Assembly: GCF_029024945.1 (NCBI RefSeq)
Contig: NZ_CP118976.1
Coordinates: 496,001 to 560,000 of the forward strand
DNA: 64,000 nucleotides
Reading direction: 5' to 3'
From: Staphylococcus succinus
GTDB taxonomy: Bacteria; Bacillota; Bacilli; Staphylococcales; Staphylococcaceae
The notes under the pieces were generated by a model. It was not told the origin of the DNA. It was given only the letters and a program-made list of their open reading frames with translations, and did not search any database. Shown here one piece after another: positions 7,850-16,312 of this stretch (positions are counted from its first letter, which is position 1; each line of letters starts with the position of its first letter). The position numbers were made by a program, and so were the translations under genes.

Positions 7850-9107
7850 CAGTAGACTCCTTTGTTGTTCGGACTTTGATAGATTGTTCATGGTTATAAA
7901 GTGCTTCCACATGTGCAAGATCACGTGCGGATTTTTCAATTTGGTTAAAAGTATCTTCAGATAGATCTATAACTGAATGACGTGTTAAAAAGTCATTTAC
8001 AGATAAACCGTTTGTGAATCTAGCTGTTTGATTAGTTGGTAACACGTGACTTGGACCAGCAACATAATCACCGATAACTTCAGGAGAATAGTGACCTAAG
8101 AATAGCGCGCCAACGTAACGTACATGTTGTAAATAATCTCGCGGTGAAGCGGTTTGAATTGATGCATGCTCTGGTGCGATTTGATTCATTAAGTCACATG
8201 CAGCATCAAAATTATCCACTGAGATTAAAAAATGATTGTGTGCTAAACTTGCTTCTACAATCGGTTGACGCTCAATCTGTGTCAGTTTGTCTTGGATACG
8301 TTGCTCTAGTTGTTGTAATAAACGTGTATCTTCACTAATTACGAATGTTCGAGCTAGTTCATCATGTTCAGCTTGGGCAAATACATCGTATGTGATTGCA
8401 TCTAAGTCAGCTGTATCGTCGATAATTAAAGCAATTTCGCTTGGACCAGCAATTTGATCAATACCGATTTGACCGAATAGATATTTCTTTGCATAGGCTA
8501 CATATTGATTACCTGGACCAACGATTTTATCTACTTTTGGAAGTGTTTCGGTACCATAAGCTAGCGCTGCAATACTTTGTGCGCCTCCCACTTGAAAGAC
8601 ACGATCCGCGCCAGCAATATAGCAGGCAGCTAATACAATATCTGGTACCCCGTCTGATTGTGGTGGTGTAACGACAGAAATATTTTTGACACCAGCGACT
8701 TTAGCAAGTGTGACGGTCATTAATACTGTAGAAGGATAACTTGCTTTTCCACCTGGCACATAAACGCCTACCCGTTCTAAGGGGTGATACATTTCATAAC
8801 ATTCAGACGAGCCTTGTTTGTCTGACCATTTAATAGACGTTTGATAAGCTTTGATACGGGCGTGGCTTTGTTGAAGTGCACTGCGCAAATTTTCATCTAT
8901 ATTGTTATAGGCTGTTTCTAAATCTTGCATAGGTATTTCAAGTTCCGGTGTAGTGACATGATCCAGCTGTTCGTTATAATTTCTTAAGGCTTGATCACCA
9001 TGATATTTAACATTGTCACAAATGTCTTTGACGATTGGATATAAATCTTCATTTAATGCAGATTGACTTAAATAATCATTGAGAAATGTGTTTTTATTTA
9101 TAATCAA
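7836..9107 (-). CDS. hisD: Histidinol dehydrogenase
   Basis: A 423-residue zinc-dependent NAD enzyme carrying out the last two oxidations, histidinol to histidine. The typical segments VYVPGGKASYPSTV, the QVGGAQSIAALAYGT loop and VGPGNQYVAYAKK are present, with the catalytic Glu/His pair in IAPEHAS. The start codon is UUG at 9107, preceded by GGAGGTG, and it overlaps the end of hisG by 14 bases. The weak start codon combined with a strong ribosome binding site fits coupled translation. Confidence 0.96.
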   Translation of the reverse strand: MIINKNTFLNDYLSQSALNEDLYPIVKDICDNVKYHGDQALRNYNEQLDHVTTPELEIPMQDLETAYNNIDENLRSALQQSHARIKAYQTSIKWSDKQGSSECYEMYHPLERVGVYVPGGKASYPSTVLMTVTLAKVAGVKNISVVTPPQSDGVPDIVLAACYIAGADRVFQVGGAQSIAALAYGTETLPKVDKIVGPGNQYVAYAKKYLFGQIGIDQIAGPSEIALIIDDTADLDAITYDVFAQAEHDELARTFVISEDTRLLQQLEQRIQDKLTQIERQPIVEASLAHNHFLISVDNFDAACDLMNQIAPEHASIQTASPRDYLQHVRYVGALFLGHYSPEVIGDYVAGPSHVLPTNQTARFTNGLSVNDFLTRHSVIDLSEDTFNQIEKSARDLAHVEALYNHEQSIKVRTTKESTDDKN

Positions 9108-9711
9108 CGAGAGACACCTCCAATGTCTTAATTAAATCATCAATCTCACTAGATTTTTTGAAGTAAGATTGTTTATTAGTAATAAGCTTAGCGTTTATAT
9201 TTTTAATAGTATCTTTTTCAACTAAACCATTTGATTTTAATGTAGTACCAGTTTGAACAATATCTACGATGCCGTCTACCATATCAACTAAACAAGCCAA
9301 TTCGATTGAACCTGATAATTTGACTAGTTCGACATCTAAACCTTGTGATTCAAAATAATTTCTTGCTGTTTGAGTATAGGAAGTTGCAATTTTCTTGAAA
9401 TGAGTAGTTTCAGGTTTTGCAGCTAAGGCAAAATGACAATCACCAAAAGGCAAATCGAGTAAGTTGTTAATTGCATAATTGCCTTCTTCTAAAATATCAC
9501 TACCTACAATTCCTACGTCTGCAACACCTTGTTCTACATAAATAGGGACATCACTGCCTTTGACTAAGACAAATTGGATATCTCCTATAGAAATAAGCAG
9601 TTGGCGATCTCTTTGCTCTAGTGCAACTGCCATTTCATTAGCGTTTATATCATTTAAATAAGCAATAAAACTTTTAAGTAATCTACCTTTTGCTAAAGCT
9701 ACAGTAAGCAT
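9094..9711 (-). CDS. hisG: ATP phosphoribosyltransferase catalytic subunit, short form
   Basis: A 205-residue short-form HisG, the first and feedback-inhibited step joining ATP and PRPP. The short form lacks the C-terminal ACT-like regulatory domain and needs HisZ, which is encoded directly upstream. The N-terminal LTVALAKGRL and the PRPP-binding loop DIVQTGTTLKSNGL are clear. An AAAGGAG site precedes the ATG, 25 bases after hisZ. Confidence 0.97.
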   Translation of the reverse strand: MLTVALAKGRLLKSFIAYLNDINANEMAVALEQRDRQLLISIGDIQFVLVKGSDVPIYVEQGVADVGIVGSDILEEGNYAINNLLDLPFGDCHFALAAKPETTHFKKIATSYTQTARNYFESQGLDVELVKLSGSIELACLVDMVDGIVDIVQTGTTLKSNGLVEKDTIKNINAKLITNKQSYFKKSSEIDDLIKTLEVSLVDYK

Positions 9712-9736
9712 GATGTTCTCTCCTTTAAAATATGAG

Positions 9737-10552
9737 TTAAAGTATAAATCCTAGTCCAAACCCTTCTAGTTGACCTTTGTAAAATCCTCCGGTTAATTGC
9801 TGTGTTTTATTATTTTTAAGATGACATCTCATAAATGCACCTTTGTAATATGAACGTGGTGGTTGAGGCGTAATATCTAAGTGAATATCGGTAATATTTT
9901 GTGATTTAAACCATTGTTCCCAACGACGTAAAGCTTGAATCGTACGGTGATCGTGTGGAAAGAGTTGGCTTAATAAATCTAATTGTTCTGTTGTTTTTGT
10001 TGTTAATAGTTGAACTACAGGGTGTGAGATACTCAACTGCGATGTCAGTTCAGATATATTGCGTTCTTGTATTAACTTTAATATTGATGAACTCTGTTCT
10101 TTTGGAGTCAAGAGTAAATCAATTAATTGATAGTGACCGAGTATAACAAAATCTATATCATCATTGAGTGTTGTTTTAATATAATCATAAAATGTTGTAA
10201 AGTCATTTTGCATATCGGTTATAGTTGGATTGTAATGTTCGATACCTAGCTGAGTATATACATCATTATCACGAACAATAGGTCCTGTATATGCGACACT
10301 TTGATATTGCGGCGGGTAATTGCTGTAATAACGTAATAGTTGATCGGTAAAATCATTGCGGAGCGCAAAGATGTGATGGTCATGTTGCCAGAAACTACGC
10401 TCAGTCATTTGTTGCAAATCATCAGTTGTAAGTGTTTGCCATGACAAGGATTCAATAAAGCTGAAATCTACAAGATGATATCCAGCTTGTTGAAAATGTT
10501 TTAAAAAGGCTAATTCGTATTCTTTATTTTTGATTAAAGTTGTTGTATCCAT
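9737..10552 (-). CDS. hisZ: ATP phosphoribosyltransferase regulatory subunit
   Basis: A 271-residue HisZ, a histidyl-tRNA synthetase paralogue that binds histidine and activates short-form HisG. Class II synthetase-like features are visible (FALRNDFTDQLLR, a motif 2-like stretch, and GGFYKGQLEGFGLGF near the end), but the anticodon domain is absent. It is shorter and more diverged than the Bacillus form. As first gene of the operon it sits behind the promoter and inverted repeat at 10598-10647; AAGAGGTGG is the ribosome binding site. Confidence 0.93.
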   Translation of the reverse strand: MDTTTLIKNKEYELAFLKHFQQAGYHLVDFSFIESLSWQTLTTDDLQQMTERSFWQHDHHIFALRNDFTDQLLRYYSNYPPQYQSVAYTGPIVRDNDVYTQLGIEHYNPTITDMQNDFTTFYDYIKTTLNDDIDFVILGHYQLIDLLLTPKEQSSSILKLIQERNISELTSQLSISHPVVQLLTTKTTEQLDLLSQLFPHDHRTIQALRRWEQWFKSQNITDIHLDITPQPPRSYYKGAFMRCHLKNNKTQQLTGGFYKGQLEGFGLGFIL

Positions 10553-10597
10553 GGTATGACCACCTCTTATTTATTTACTTTGTCTCTCTACCGAACT

Positions 10598-10647
10598 AAA
10601 GTATTTGCGATAAACAATACTTTAACACAGTTATTTTTTAAATTCAA
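10598..10647 (-). promoter_or_regulatory. his operon promoter with overlapping inverted repeat
   Basis: On the minus strand, TTGAAT (10647-10642), a 17-base spacer and TAAAGT (10624-10619) with an extended TG form a sigma-A promoter. The -10 overlaps the perfect inverted repeat AAAGTATT / AATACTTT (10598-10605 and 10616-10623). That position suits a repressor operator; alternatively the repeat forms a hairpin at the 5' end of the transcript. No T-box or long leader is present. Confidence 0.6.
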
Positions 10648-10733
10648 TAAATATTCAGAAAATAATAGTGATGGTTTATATTTGCGATGTATTATATCTC
10701 TGATTAAGTGTGTGAATCACCAAATATATACAA

Positions 10734-10764
10734 AAAGCTAAGCCAATTATAAGTTCGGCCTAGC
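10734..10764 (-). terminator. Intrinsic terminator of the D-serine dehydratase gene
   Basis: Reading the minus strand, GCTAGGCC and GGCTTAGC pair with one wobble and are followed by TTTTTG. It lies 70 bases past the stop codon of the gene at 10835, and before the his promoter. Confidence 0.7.
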
Positions 10765-10834
10765 GCTTTGTGTGCGGTAATTTACCACGGATTATGACAT
10801 TTAATATTTCGTATTTAAAAAAGTAGGTGTATTT

Positions 10835-12136
10835 TTAAACAACGCTATGACCATAGTCTAAATATTTTTGCATTTCTTCTTGAGGAACCATGTGCCCACC
10901 TGTTGCCCAAACAATATGATTAGCATTTTCTATAGGAATACCATCTATTAACGCTTGGTTGATTGTGCTTGAAATACCAGCAAAACCTGAAGCGGCGGAG
11001 GGTTCTATAAAAATATCTTCCTTTTGATGTAGCATATATAAGTACTTGTACATTTGATTATCCTCCACTGTACACGAACCATATAATAGTGTATCCATAA
11101 TTTGTCCAACTAAACGAGAAGGGCGAGACACTGCAAGCCCGTCTGCATCTGTGCGACCATCTAATCCGATATCTGATACAGAAATTTGATCATGCCTTTG
11201 TGTCATCATACCAAGCATCATACAGGGTGCATGTGTTGGTTCTACAAAAACACAATAGACATGTGTACCCAATATTTTATTTAACCCAAATGCGACGCCA
11301 CCAGGACCTCCACCGACACCACATGGTAAATAAACAAATAATGGGTGTTGAGCATCAATTTGAATATTTTGAGCTTCTAATTGTGCTTTGAGGCGTAGCG
11401 CAGCAACTGTATAACCCAAGAAAAGATCTACAGAACCCTCATCATCCACAAAATGACAATTTGGATCATCTTTAGCTATTTTTCTACCTTCTGCTACAGC
11501 GAACTGATAATCAGATTGATGTTCGATAACGCTAACCCCTCGAGCGTGCAGTAAGTCTTTTTTCCATTGGCGTGCATCGCTAGACATATGTACAGTCACA
11601 CTGAAGCCTAACTTAGCACTCATAATTCCGATGCTTAGACCTAAGTTACCAGTAGAACCAACTGAGATATTATATTTGCTGAATAATTGTTTATAATAGG
11701 GTTCGTCTAACTTAGCATAATCATCTGTCCATTTGAGATTCCCATGTTTCATAGCGATTGTTTCAGCAAATTTAAGTACTTCATATATGCCACCACGTGC
11801 TTTAATTGACCCTGATATAGCGAGGTGACTATCACACTTTAACCACACTTTACCAGAGCTTCTCAATTTTTCTGTACGCGCGATTTCGCTGTGCATATTT
11901 GGTATTTGCTTGAGCGGTGATTCAATGATGCCTTGGTCTGTTTCAGTTTCTGGAAAAACCTTACGAATATAACTACTAAAACGATCAAGACGAGCAGCAG
12001 CATCTTTAATATCATGGATTGAGAAAGGGAAAGGCGCAGGGGCTCTAAAGTTAGGATTCTTCCAAAAAATAGGCGTATAGTTAGCTATGTCATTAATTAA
12101 AGGGAAATCTTTTTTTAGCTGTACGTAATCTGTCAT
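10835..12136 (-). CDS. dsdA: D-serine dehydratase (D-serine ammonia-lyase)
   Basis: A 433-residue PLP enzyme deaminating D-serine to pyruvate and ammonia. The PLP lysine is in SGSIKARGG (about residue 112), and the phosphate-binding glycine loop is CGVGGGPGG. The start at 12136 is chosen over an upstream ATG because GGAGG lies about 8 bases before it and MTDYVQLKKDFPLI resembles the family N-terminus. D-serine is abundant in urine, and dsdA is known in S. saprophyticus, where it permits growth in D-serine. No dsdC regulator or dsdX permease gene lies beside it; it appears to be monocistronic with its own terminator. Confidence 0.93.
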   Translation of the reverse strand: MTDYVQLKKDFPLINDIANYTPIFWKNPNFRAPAPFPFSIHDIKDAAARLDRFSSYIRKVFPETETDQGIIESPLKQIPNMHSEIARTEKLRSSGKVWLKCDSHLAISGSIKARGGIYEVLKFAETIAMKHGNLKWTDDYAKLDEPYYKQLFSKYNISVGSTGNLGLSIGIMSAKLGFSVTVHMSSDARQWKKDLLHARGVSVIEHQSDYQFAVAEGRKIAKDDPNCHFVDDEGSVDLFLGYTVAALRLKAQLEAQNIQIDAQHPLFVYLPCGVGGGPGGVAFGLNKILGTHVYCVFVEPTHAPCMMLGMMTQRHDQISVSDIGLDGRTDADGLAVSRPSRLVGQIMDTLLYGSCTVEDNQMYKYLYMLHQKEDIFIEPSAASGFAGISSTINQALIDGIPIENANHIVWATGGHMVPQEEMQKYLDYGHSVV

Positions 12137-12233
12137 GAAAATCCTCCAATAAGTTATTATCAATTTTTTATGCGTTTACAATAAAAATTATAGCAAATTC
12201 AGAAAAAAGTATGTAAAGGTTAACAACGATAAA

Positions 12234-12274
12234 AAGAACTGATAGATGAGCTATAAAATGTTCTATCAGTTCTT
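12234..12274 (-). terminator. Intrinsic terminator of ppx-ppk
   Basis: On the minus strand a 13-base perfect stem (AAGAACTGATAGA with its complement) and 15-base loop are followed by TTTTTATC. It lies 30 bases beyond the ppk stop codon. Confidence 0.88.
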
Positions 12275-12305
12275 GATTTAAAGGTAATAATAATAATAAT
12301 TACGC

Positions 12306-14465
12306 TTATTTTTTGAAAGAATTACGAATTTTAGAAAACCAACTATGCTTTGAATTGACAGGCAATCCTAGAGGTTGCGTAATTTCATTTTTAAATTCTA
12401 ATCCGCATTCTGTAGCTTCTTTCATCAAGTAAGCTTGGGAGTTCAAAGGTGAGGCGCTATTATTTATATAATGGTAATTACCATATTGATCTTGATAACG
12501 TCCTTTTTGATTATCTGATAATTGAAGCTGCAAGTAATCTAATAAGCGTTTAGCAATAGATTTGTTTTCGATAGGAAACAAAATTTCTACACGTTTAATC
12601 ATATTACGTGTCATGGCATCAGCAGAAGATAGATAGATTTTTTCATCACCATTATTATGGAAATAGTAAATACGGGAATGTTCTAGGAAGCGACCGATAA
12701 TACTAACAACCTCGATATTTTCGCTAATGCCGGGGACACCTGGTTTTAAGCAACAAATGCCACGAATGATTAATTGAACTTTAACACCTGCACATGAAGC
12801 TTTAAATAGTTGCAGAATAATATCTTTATCTGTTAAAGAATTCATCTTCATGATGATATGTCCATTGCCGTGTTGACGGTGGGCTCTAATTTCACATTCA
12901 ATACGTTCTAAAAAGACATCCCTGATATCAAAGGGGGCTACGATAAGTTTGTTATAAATAGGTTTGACTGAGTATCCGCTCAAATAATTAAAGAATTTGA
13001 TTGCATCTTCCGCGATTTCCTTATCAGTTGTAATTAAACCCATATCTGTATAAATATTCGCAGTCTTATCATTGTAATTTCCAGTACCTAAATGAACAAA
13101 AGAAGTCAGTGTGTTATTAATACGTTTGACAACAAGTGAAATTTTACTGTGTGTTTTTAAGTGAGTCATGCCATAAATCACATGGCAACCAGCATCTTCC
13201 AACATTCTTGCCCAATGTACATTGTTTTCCTCATCAAAACGTGCTTTAAGTTCAACGAGTACCGTGACTTGCTTTCCTTTTTCAGCGGCTACTTTCAAAC
13301 TATTAATAATGGGAGAATCTTTGCTTACACGATATAAGGTTTGCTTAATTGCAATTGTGTTGGGATCATCGGCGGCTTCGCGAATAAAATCAACAATCGG
13401 TTCAAATGACTCATAAGGATGATGGAAGAAAATATCTTGTTTTAACGCAACATCAAATATATTTTCATTACCTAAATCTCTAGGTAGTTGAGGGACATAT
13501 TTGTTGTATGTTAAATGATTTAATTTATGTGATAAATGACCTACTAAGTCAAAAAGCATAGTTAAATCTAGGGGGCCATTCAAGAAATATACATCTTCAT
13601 CCTGGACTTCTAATTGATTCATAATCCAAAGAATATCTTCATTAGTGGCATGTCTTCCATCTACTTCTAAACGTACAGCTGTACCGCTTTTACGCTCTTT
13701 TAAGAAGCGTTCTATTTCGATTAATAAATCTTCAGCACCATCTTCATGAATAGTTAAGTCGGCATTCCTTGTTATTCTAAAAGTAAAAGTATTTAATACT
13801 TCATATCCTGTAAATAAATCATTAATAAAGTAAGTAATAATATCTTCGACCATGATAATATATTGTTTTTCACCTTGATTTAATGACCAAAAACGAGGTA
13901 TTAGTGATGGAATCTGGACAATTGCTGAGTTAATTGCATCCTCAGTATCTATATCAACAAATATATTTAAACTTTTATTATTTAATTTGGGGAAAGGATG
14001 ATACGCATCAATACCTAGCGGTGTAAGTGTTGGTAGTATATCCTTTGTAAATTCTGATTGTAATTGCGGTAGAAGTGACTCAGGGAGTTCCTCTGGTTTA
14101 ACAATTTCAACATGATACTGACGTAATTCGTCTACTAATTCATTATAACGCATGTATTGTAATTCTACATTTTTCTTATTTTTAATTTTAATTTGTTTAA
14201 GCTGTTGTAATGGTGTTAACTGCGATTTATTTTCAGGTTTGTTGTATCCCAATTTAACTTGATCTTGTAGGCCAGCTACACGAACCATGAAAAATTCATC
14301 TAAGTTAGAGCTGAAAATTGAAATGAAGTTAAGTTGTTCGAGGAGAGGATTATTTTTATCTTTGGCTTCTTGTAATACACGATAATTAAAATCCAACCAA
14401 CTCAATTCTCTATTATTATAATATTGTGGTAAATTGAAATCTTTTTCTCCCAAATTTCTCTGCAT
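12306..14465 (-). CDS. ppk: Polyphosphate kinase 1
   Basis: A 719-residue PPK1, polymerising the gamma phosphate of ATP into inorganic polyphosphate at the membrane face. The four-part layout is seen: N-terminal ELSWLDFNYRVL (20-31), the head domain, then two phospholipase-D-like domains. The autophosphorylated histidine is His439 in LKTHSKISLV, with a second His in EHSRIYYFHN. It is followed immediately by a terminator and preceded by ppx with a 66-base gap, so synthesis and breakdown of polyphosphate are encoded as a pair. Confidence 0.96.
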   Translation of the reverse strand: MQRNLGEKDFNLPQYYNNRELSWLDFNYRVLQEAKDKNNPLLEQLNFISIFSSNLDEFFMVRVAGLQDQVKLGYNKPENKSQLTPLQQLKQIKIKNKKNVELQYMRYNELVDELRQYHVEIVKPEELPESLLPQLQSEFTKDILPTLTPLGIDAYHPFPKLNNKSLNIFVDIDTEDAINSAIVQIPSLIPRFWSLNQGEKQYIIMVEDIITYFINDLFTGYEVLNTFTFRITRNADLTIHEDGAEDLLIEIERFLKERKSGTAVRLEVDGRHATNEDILWIMNQLEVQDEDVYFLNGPLDLTMLFDLVGHLSHKLNHLTYNKYVPQLPRDLGNENIFDVALKQDIFFHHPYESFEPIVDFIREAADDPNTIAIKQTLYRVSKDSPIINSLKVAAEKGKQVTVLVELKARFDEENNVHWARMLEDAGCHVIYGMTHLKTHSKISLVVKRINNTLTSFVHLGTGNYNDKTANIYTDMGLITTDKEIAEDAIKFFNYLSGYSVKPIYNKLIVAPFDIRDVFLERIECEIRAHRQHGNGHIIMKMNSLTDKDIILQLFKASCAGVKVQLIIRGICCLKPGVPGISENIEVVSIIGRFLEHSRIYYFHNNGDEKIYLSSADAMTRNMIKRVEILFPIENKSIAKRLLDYLQLQLSDNQKGRYQDQYGNYHYINNSASPLNSQAYLMKEATECGLEFKNEITQPLGLPVNSKHSWFSKIRNSFKK

Positions 14466-14531
14466 AGCGCTTTTTACACCTCTTATAGTCTAAATTACAT
14501 ATTGTGCTACGTATAACATAGCATATGAGTT

Positions 14532-16058
14532 TTAAGATTTTGTAAAGATTATAGACAGTTCCGTTTTTAATATTTTTTCAATATGTTTTTTCTGTCTTTG
14601 TGCCTGATATTCTTCTGCAATAGGTTCTCCAGAATAGTAAACATATAGCGTATAACCGTCGTTATTGTGTTGTAACTCAATGCGATCAACTGAATTCGTG
14701 TGCGAAATATTTAAAGCGTTCACGAATTTGATAATGCCACCTAAATATTGAATATTATCGAGCTCTTTACCACGTAACCATTTTGTTTCGTGACTAAAGA
14801 ATTTTAATAGCGATTTATTCTTGAAACTGGCAAGTAGTGCGAGTTTTACTCTATCTTCATGAGAGAAGCCATCAATCATTGAATTGGCGATAATATAATA
14901 CGTATGTGGTGAACTTGAATCAGCATCTATAAAGCGACCTAAGTAATACAGAAATGCACCTTCGGCAAATAATCTCACTTCATTTCTAGATACTTCTAAT
15001 TGATTTAAAGCAATCAATTGATTTAATAAGGAATAGGCTAATTTAGCACGTTGTTCAGCACTTTCTTCCTCAATGCCGTATTCATTAGCTAAATGATATA
15101 AAGCATCTTTTCTAATATTTTCTTTTTTAAATTCTTCAGGATGACGTTCACTAATTAATTTCATAGCATAACCTTCACGTAACCCTTTACGCGAAAAGGT
15201 AAACTGTGTTGCATTCATTTTATTGAATAAAGTCTTGAATACGGCAACAGCTGGTAAAATAATATCCACGCGGTCTCTACTTAATCCATCGATATCTTTT
15301 AATTCATCTCGCGAGCTTTTTTTGATAATTGAATAGACTTCCTCAATATTATCTTCAACCATTGTATAATTATGTACACCCCCAATAGGGTAGGCATGTT
15401 CAGATTGATGAATACGTGCTACGTTACGTGCTGATCCTCCGATACCAACTAATCTGACTTTTTGATTTTTAATCCATGCAAGTTGATCAAATTGTTTTGA
15501 AATAAATTTTTCCATAGATTTTATTGCTGCTTTATCATTATGTTCTTTGTTTTCAAAGAACTTTCTTTTTAGCGTAACCACACCAAATGGAAAACTGTAT
15601 GCTTCTATTAATTTTTTATCTTTAAATAAAGTGACTTCAGTCGAGCCACCACCAATATCCACAGATATACCATCATTAATATCTGTTGTATGCGTAATTG
15701 CATAGAAACCATAAAAAGCTTCTTCTTTTTCTGGAATTATTTTTATATGAATATCGAGCTCTTTTTTTATATGAGTAAGAATAGTGTCATGGTTTGAAGA
15801 TTGTCTGATGGCAGCTGTAGCAACAGGATGTAATTCATTAACTTTGAATTTTTCAGCCACCTTTTTAAAGCTATATAATGCCTTAGTTAATACCGAAATA
15901 CCTTCATCGTTCATGGATAAATCCGGAGTTAAATATTGACTTAATCTGGCAGGTGTTTTTATGTTTAATATTTCGTTTAATCCTGTTTTAGTATCAAATT
16001 CAAAAATAACAAGTCTAATGGTATTTGAACCAATATCTATTAATCCTATACGTTCCAT
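14532..16058 (-). CDS. ppx: Exopolyphosphatase / guanosine pentaphosphate phosphohydrolase
   Basis: A 508-residue Ppx/GppA protein of the actin/Hsp70-like ASKHA fold. The phosphate loops IDIGSNTIRLVIFE (7-20) and VDIGGGSTEVTLF (about 136-148) are intact, and an HD-like helical domain fills the C-terminal third. It removes terminal phosphates from polyphosphate or pppGpp; the two activities cannot be separated by sequence. An AGGAGG site precedes the ATG. The gene leads the ppx-ppk unit. Confidence 0.94.
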   Translation of the reverse strand: MERIGLIDIGSNTIRLVIFEFDTKTGLNEILNIKTPARLSQYLTPDLSMNDEGISVLTKALYSFKKVAEKFKVNELHPVATAAIRQSSNHDTILTHIKKELDIHIKIIPEKEEAFYGFYAITHTTDINDGISVDIGGGSTEVTLFKDKKLIEAYSFPFGVVTLKRKFFENKEHNDKAAIKSMEKFISKQFDQLAWIKNQKVRLVGIGGSARNVARIHQSEHAYPIGGVHNYTMVEDNIEEVYSIIKKSSRDELKDIDGLSRDRVDIILPAVAVFKTLFNKMNATQFTFSRKGLREGYAMKLISERHPEEFKKENIRKDALYHLANEYGIEEESAEQRAKLAYSLLNQLIALNQLEVSRNEVRLFAEGAFLYYLGRFIDADSSSPHTYYIIANSMIDGFSHEDRVKLALLASFKNKSLLKFFSHETKWLRGKELDNIQYLGGIIKFVNALNISHTNSVDRIELQHNNDGYTLYVYYSGEPIAEEYQAQRQKKHIEKILKTELSIIFTKS

Positions 16059-16227
16059 GGTTGCCTCCTATACATATATGGTTAAATACTTTTATGTATA
16101 TGTTTACCCGTTTATTACCTTAATATTACAGTAAATAAAATAATTTGAACCAAATATATTAATTGTAATTAAATAAAAATTAGAATGAATTTACGTTTTA
16201 ATATGTAATAAAATTTTAAAAGTAAGA

Positions 16228-16287
16228 TAAGCAATCGAGAGGAAGGTGTTTCTATGCTACGCAATAGCATGCCTCGCGATTGCTTAT
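16228..16287. terminator. Probable terminator downstream of the AbgT gene
   Basis: The arms ATAAGCAATCGAGAGG and CCTCGCGATTGCTTAT pair over 16 bases with one mismatch around a 29-base loop containing a small inner palindrome. The trailing T-run is weak on both strands, so the efficiency is uncertain. Confidence 0.6.
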
Positions 16288-16312
16288 TTTGTAAGAAAAT
16301 ATAGTATAGTGT

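Noticed and set aside
4251..10146. Several plus-strand open frames (for example 4251-4556, 8144-8338, 8441-8671, 9955-10146) inside the his operon
   Set aside because: They lie opposite well-defined his genes, have no ribosome binding sites and no recognisable protein features; they are shadows of AT-rich coding sequence.
10553..10740. T-box or histidine attenuator in front of hisZ
   Set aside because: No T-box sequence, no specifier loop and no leader peptide with His codons; the transcript start predicted here leaves only about 60 bases.
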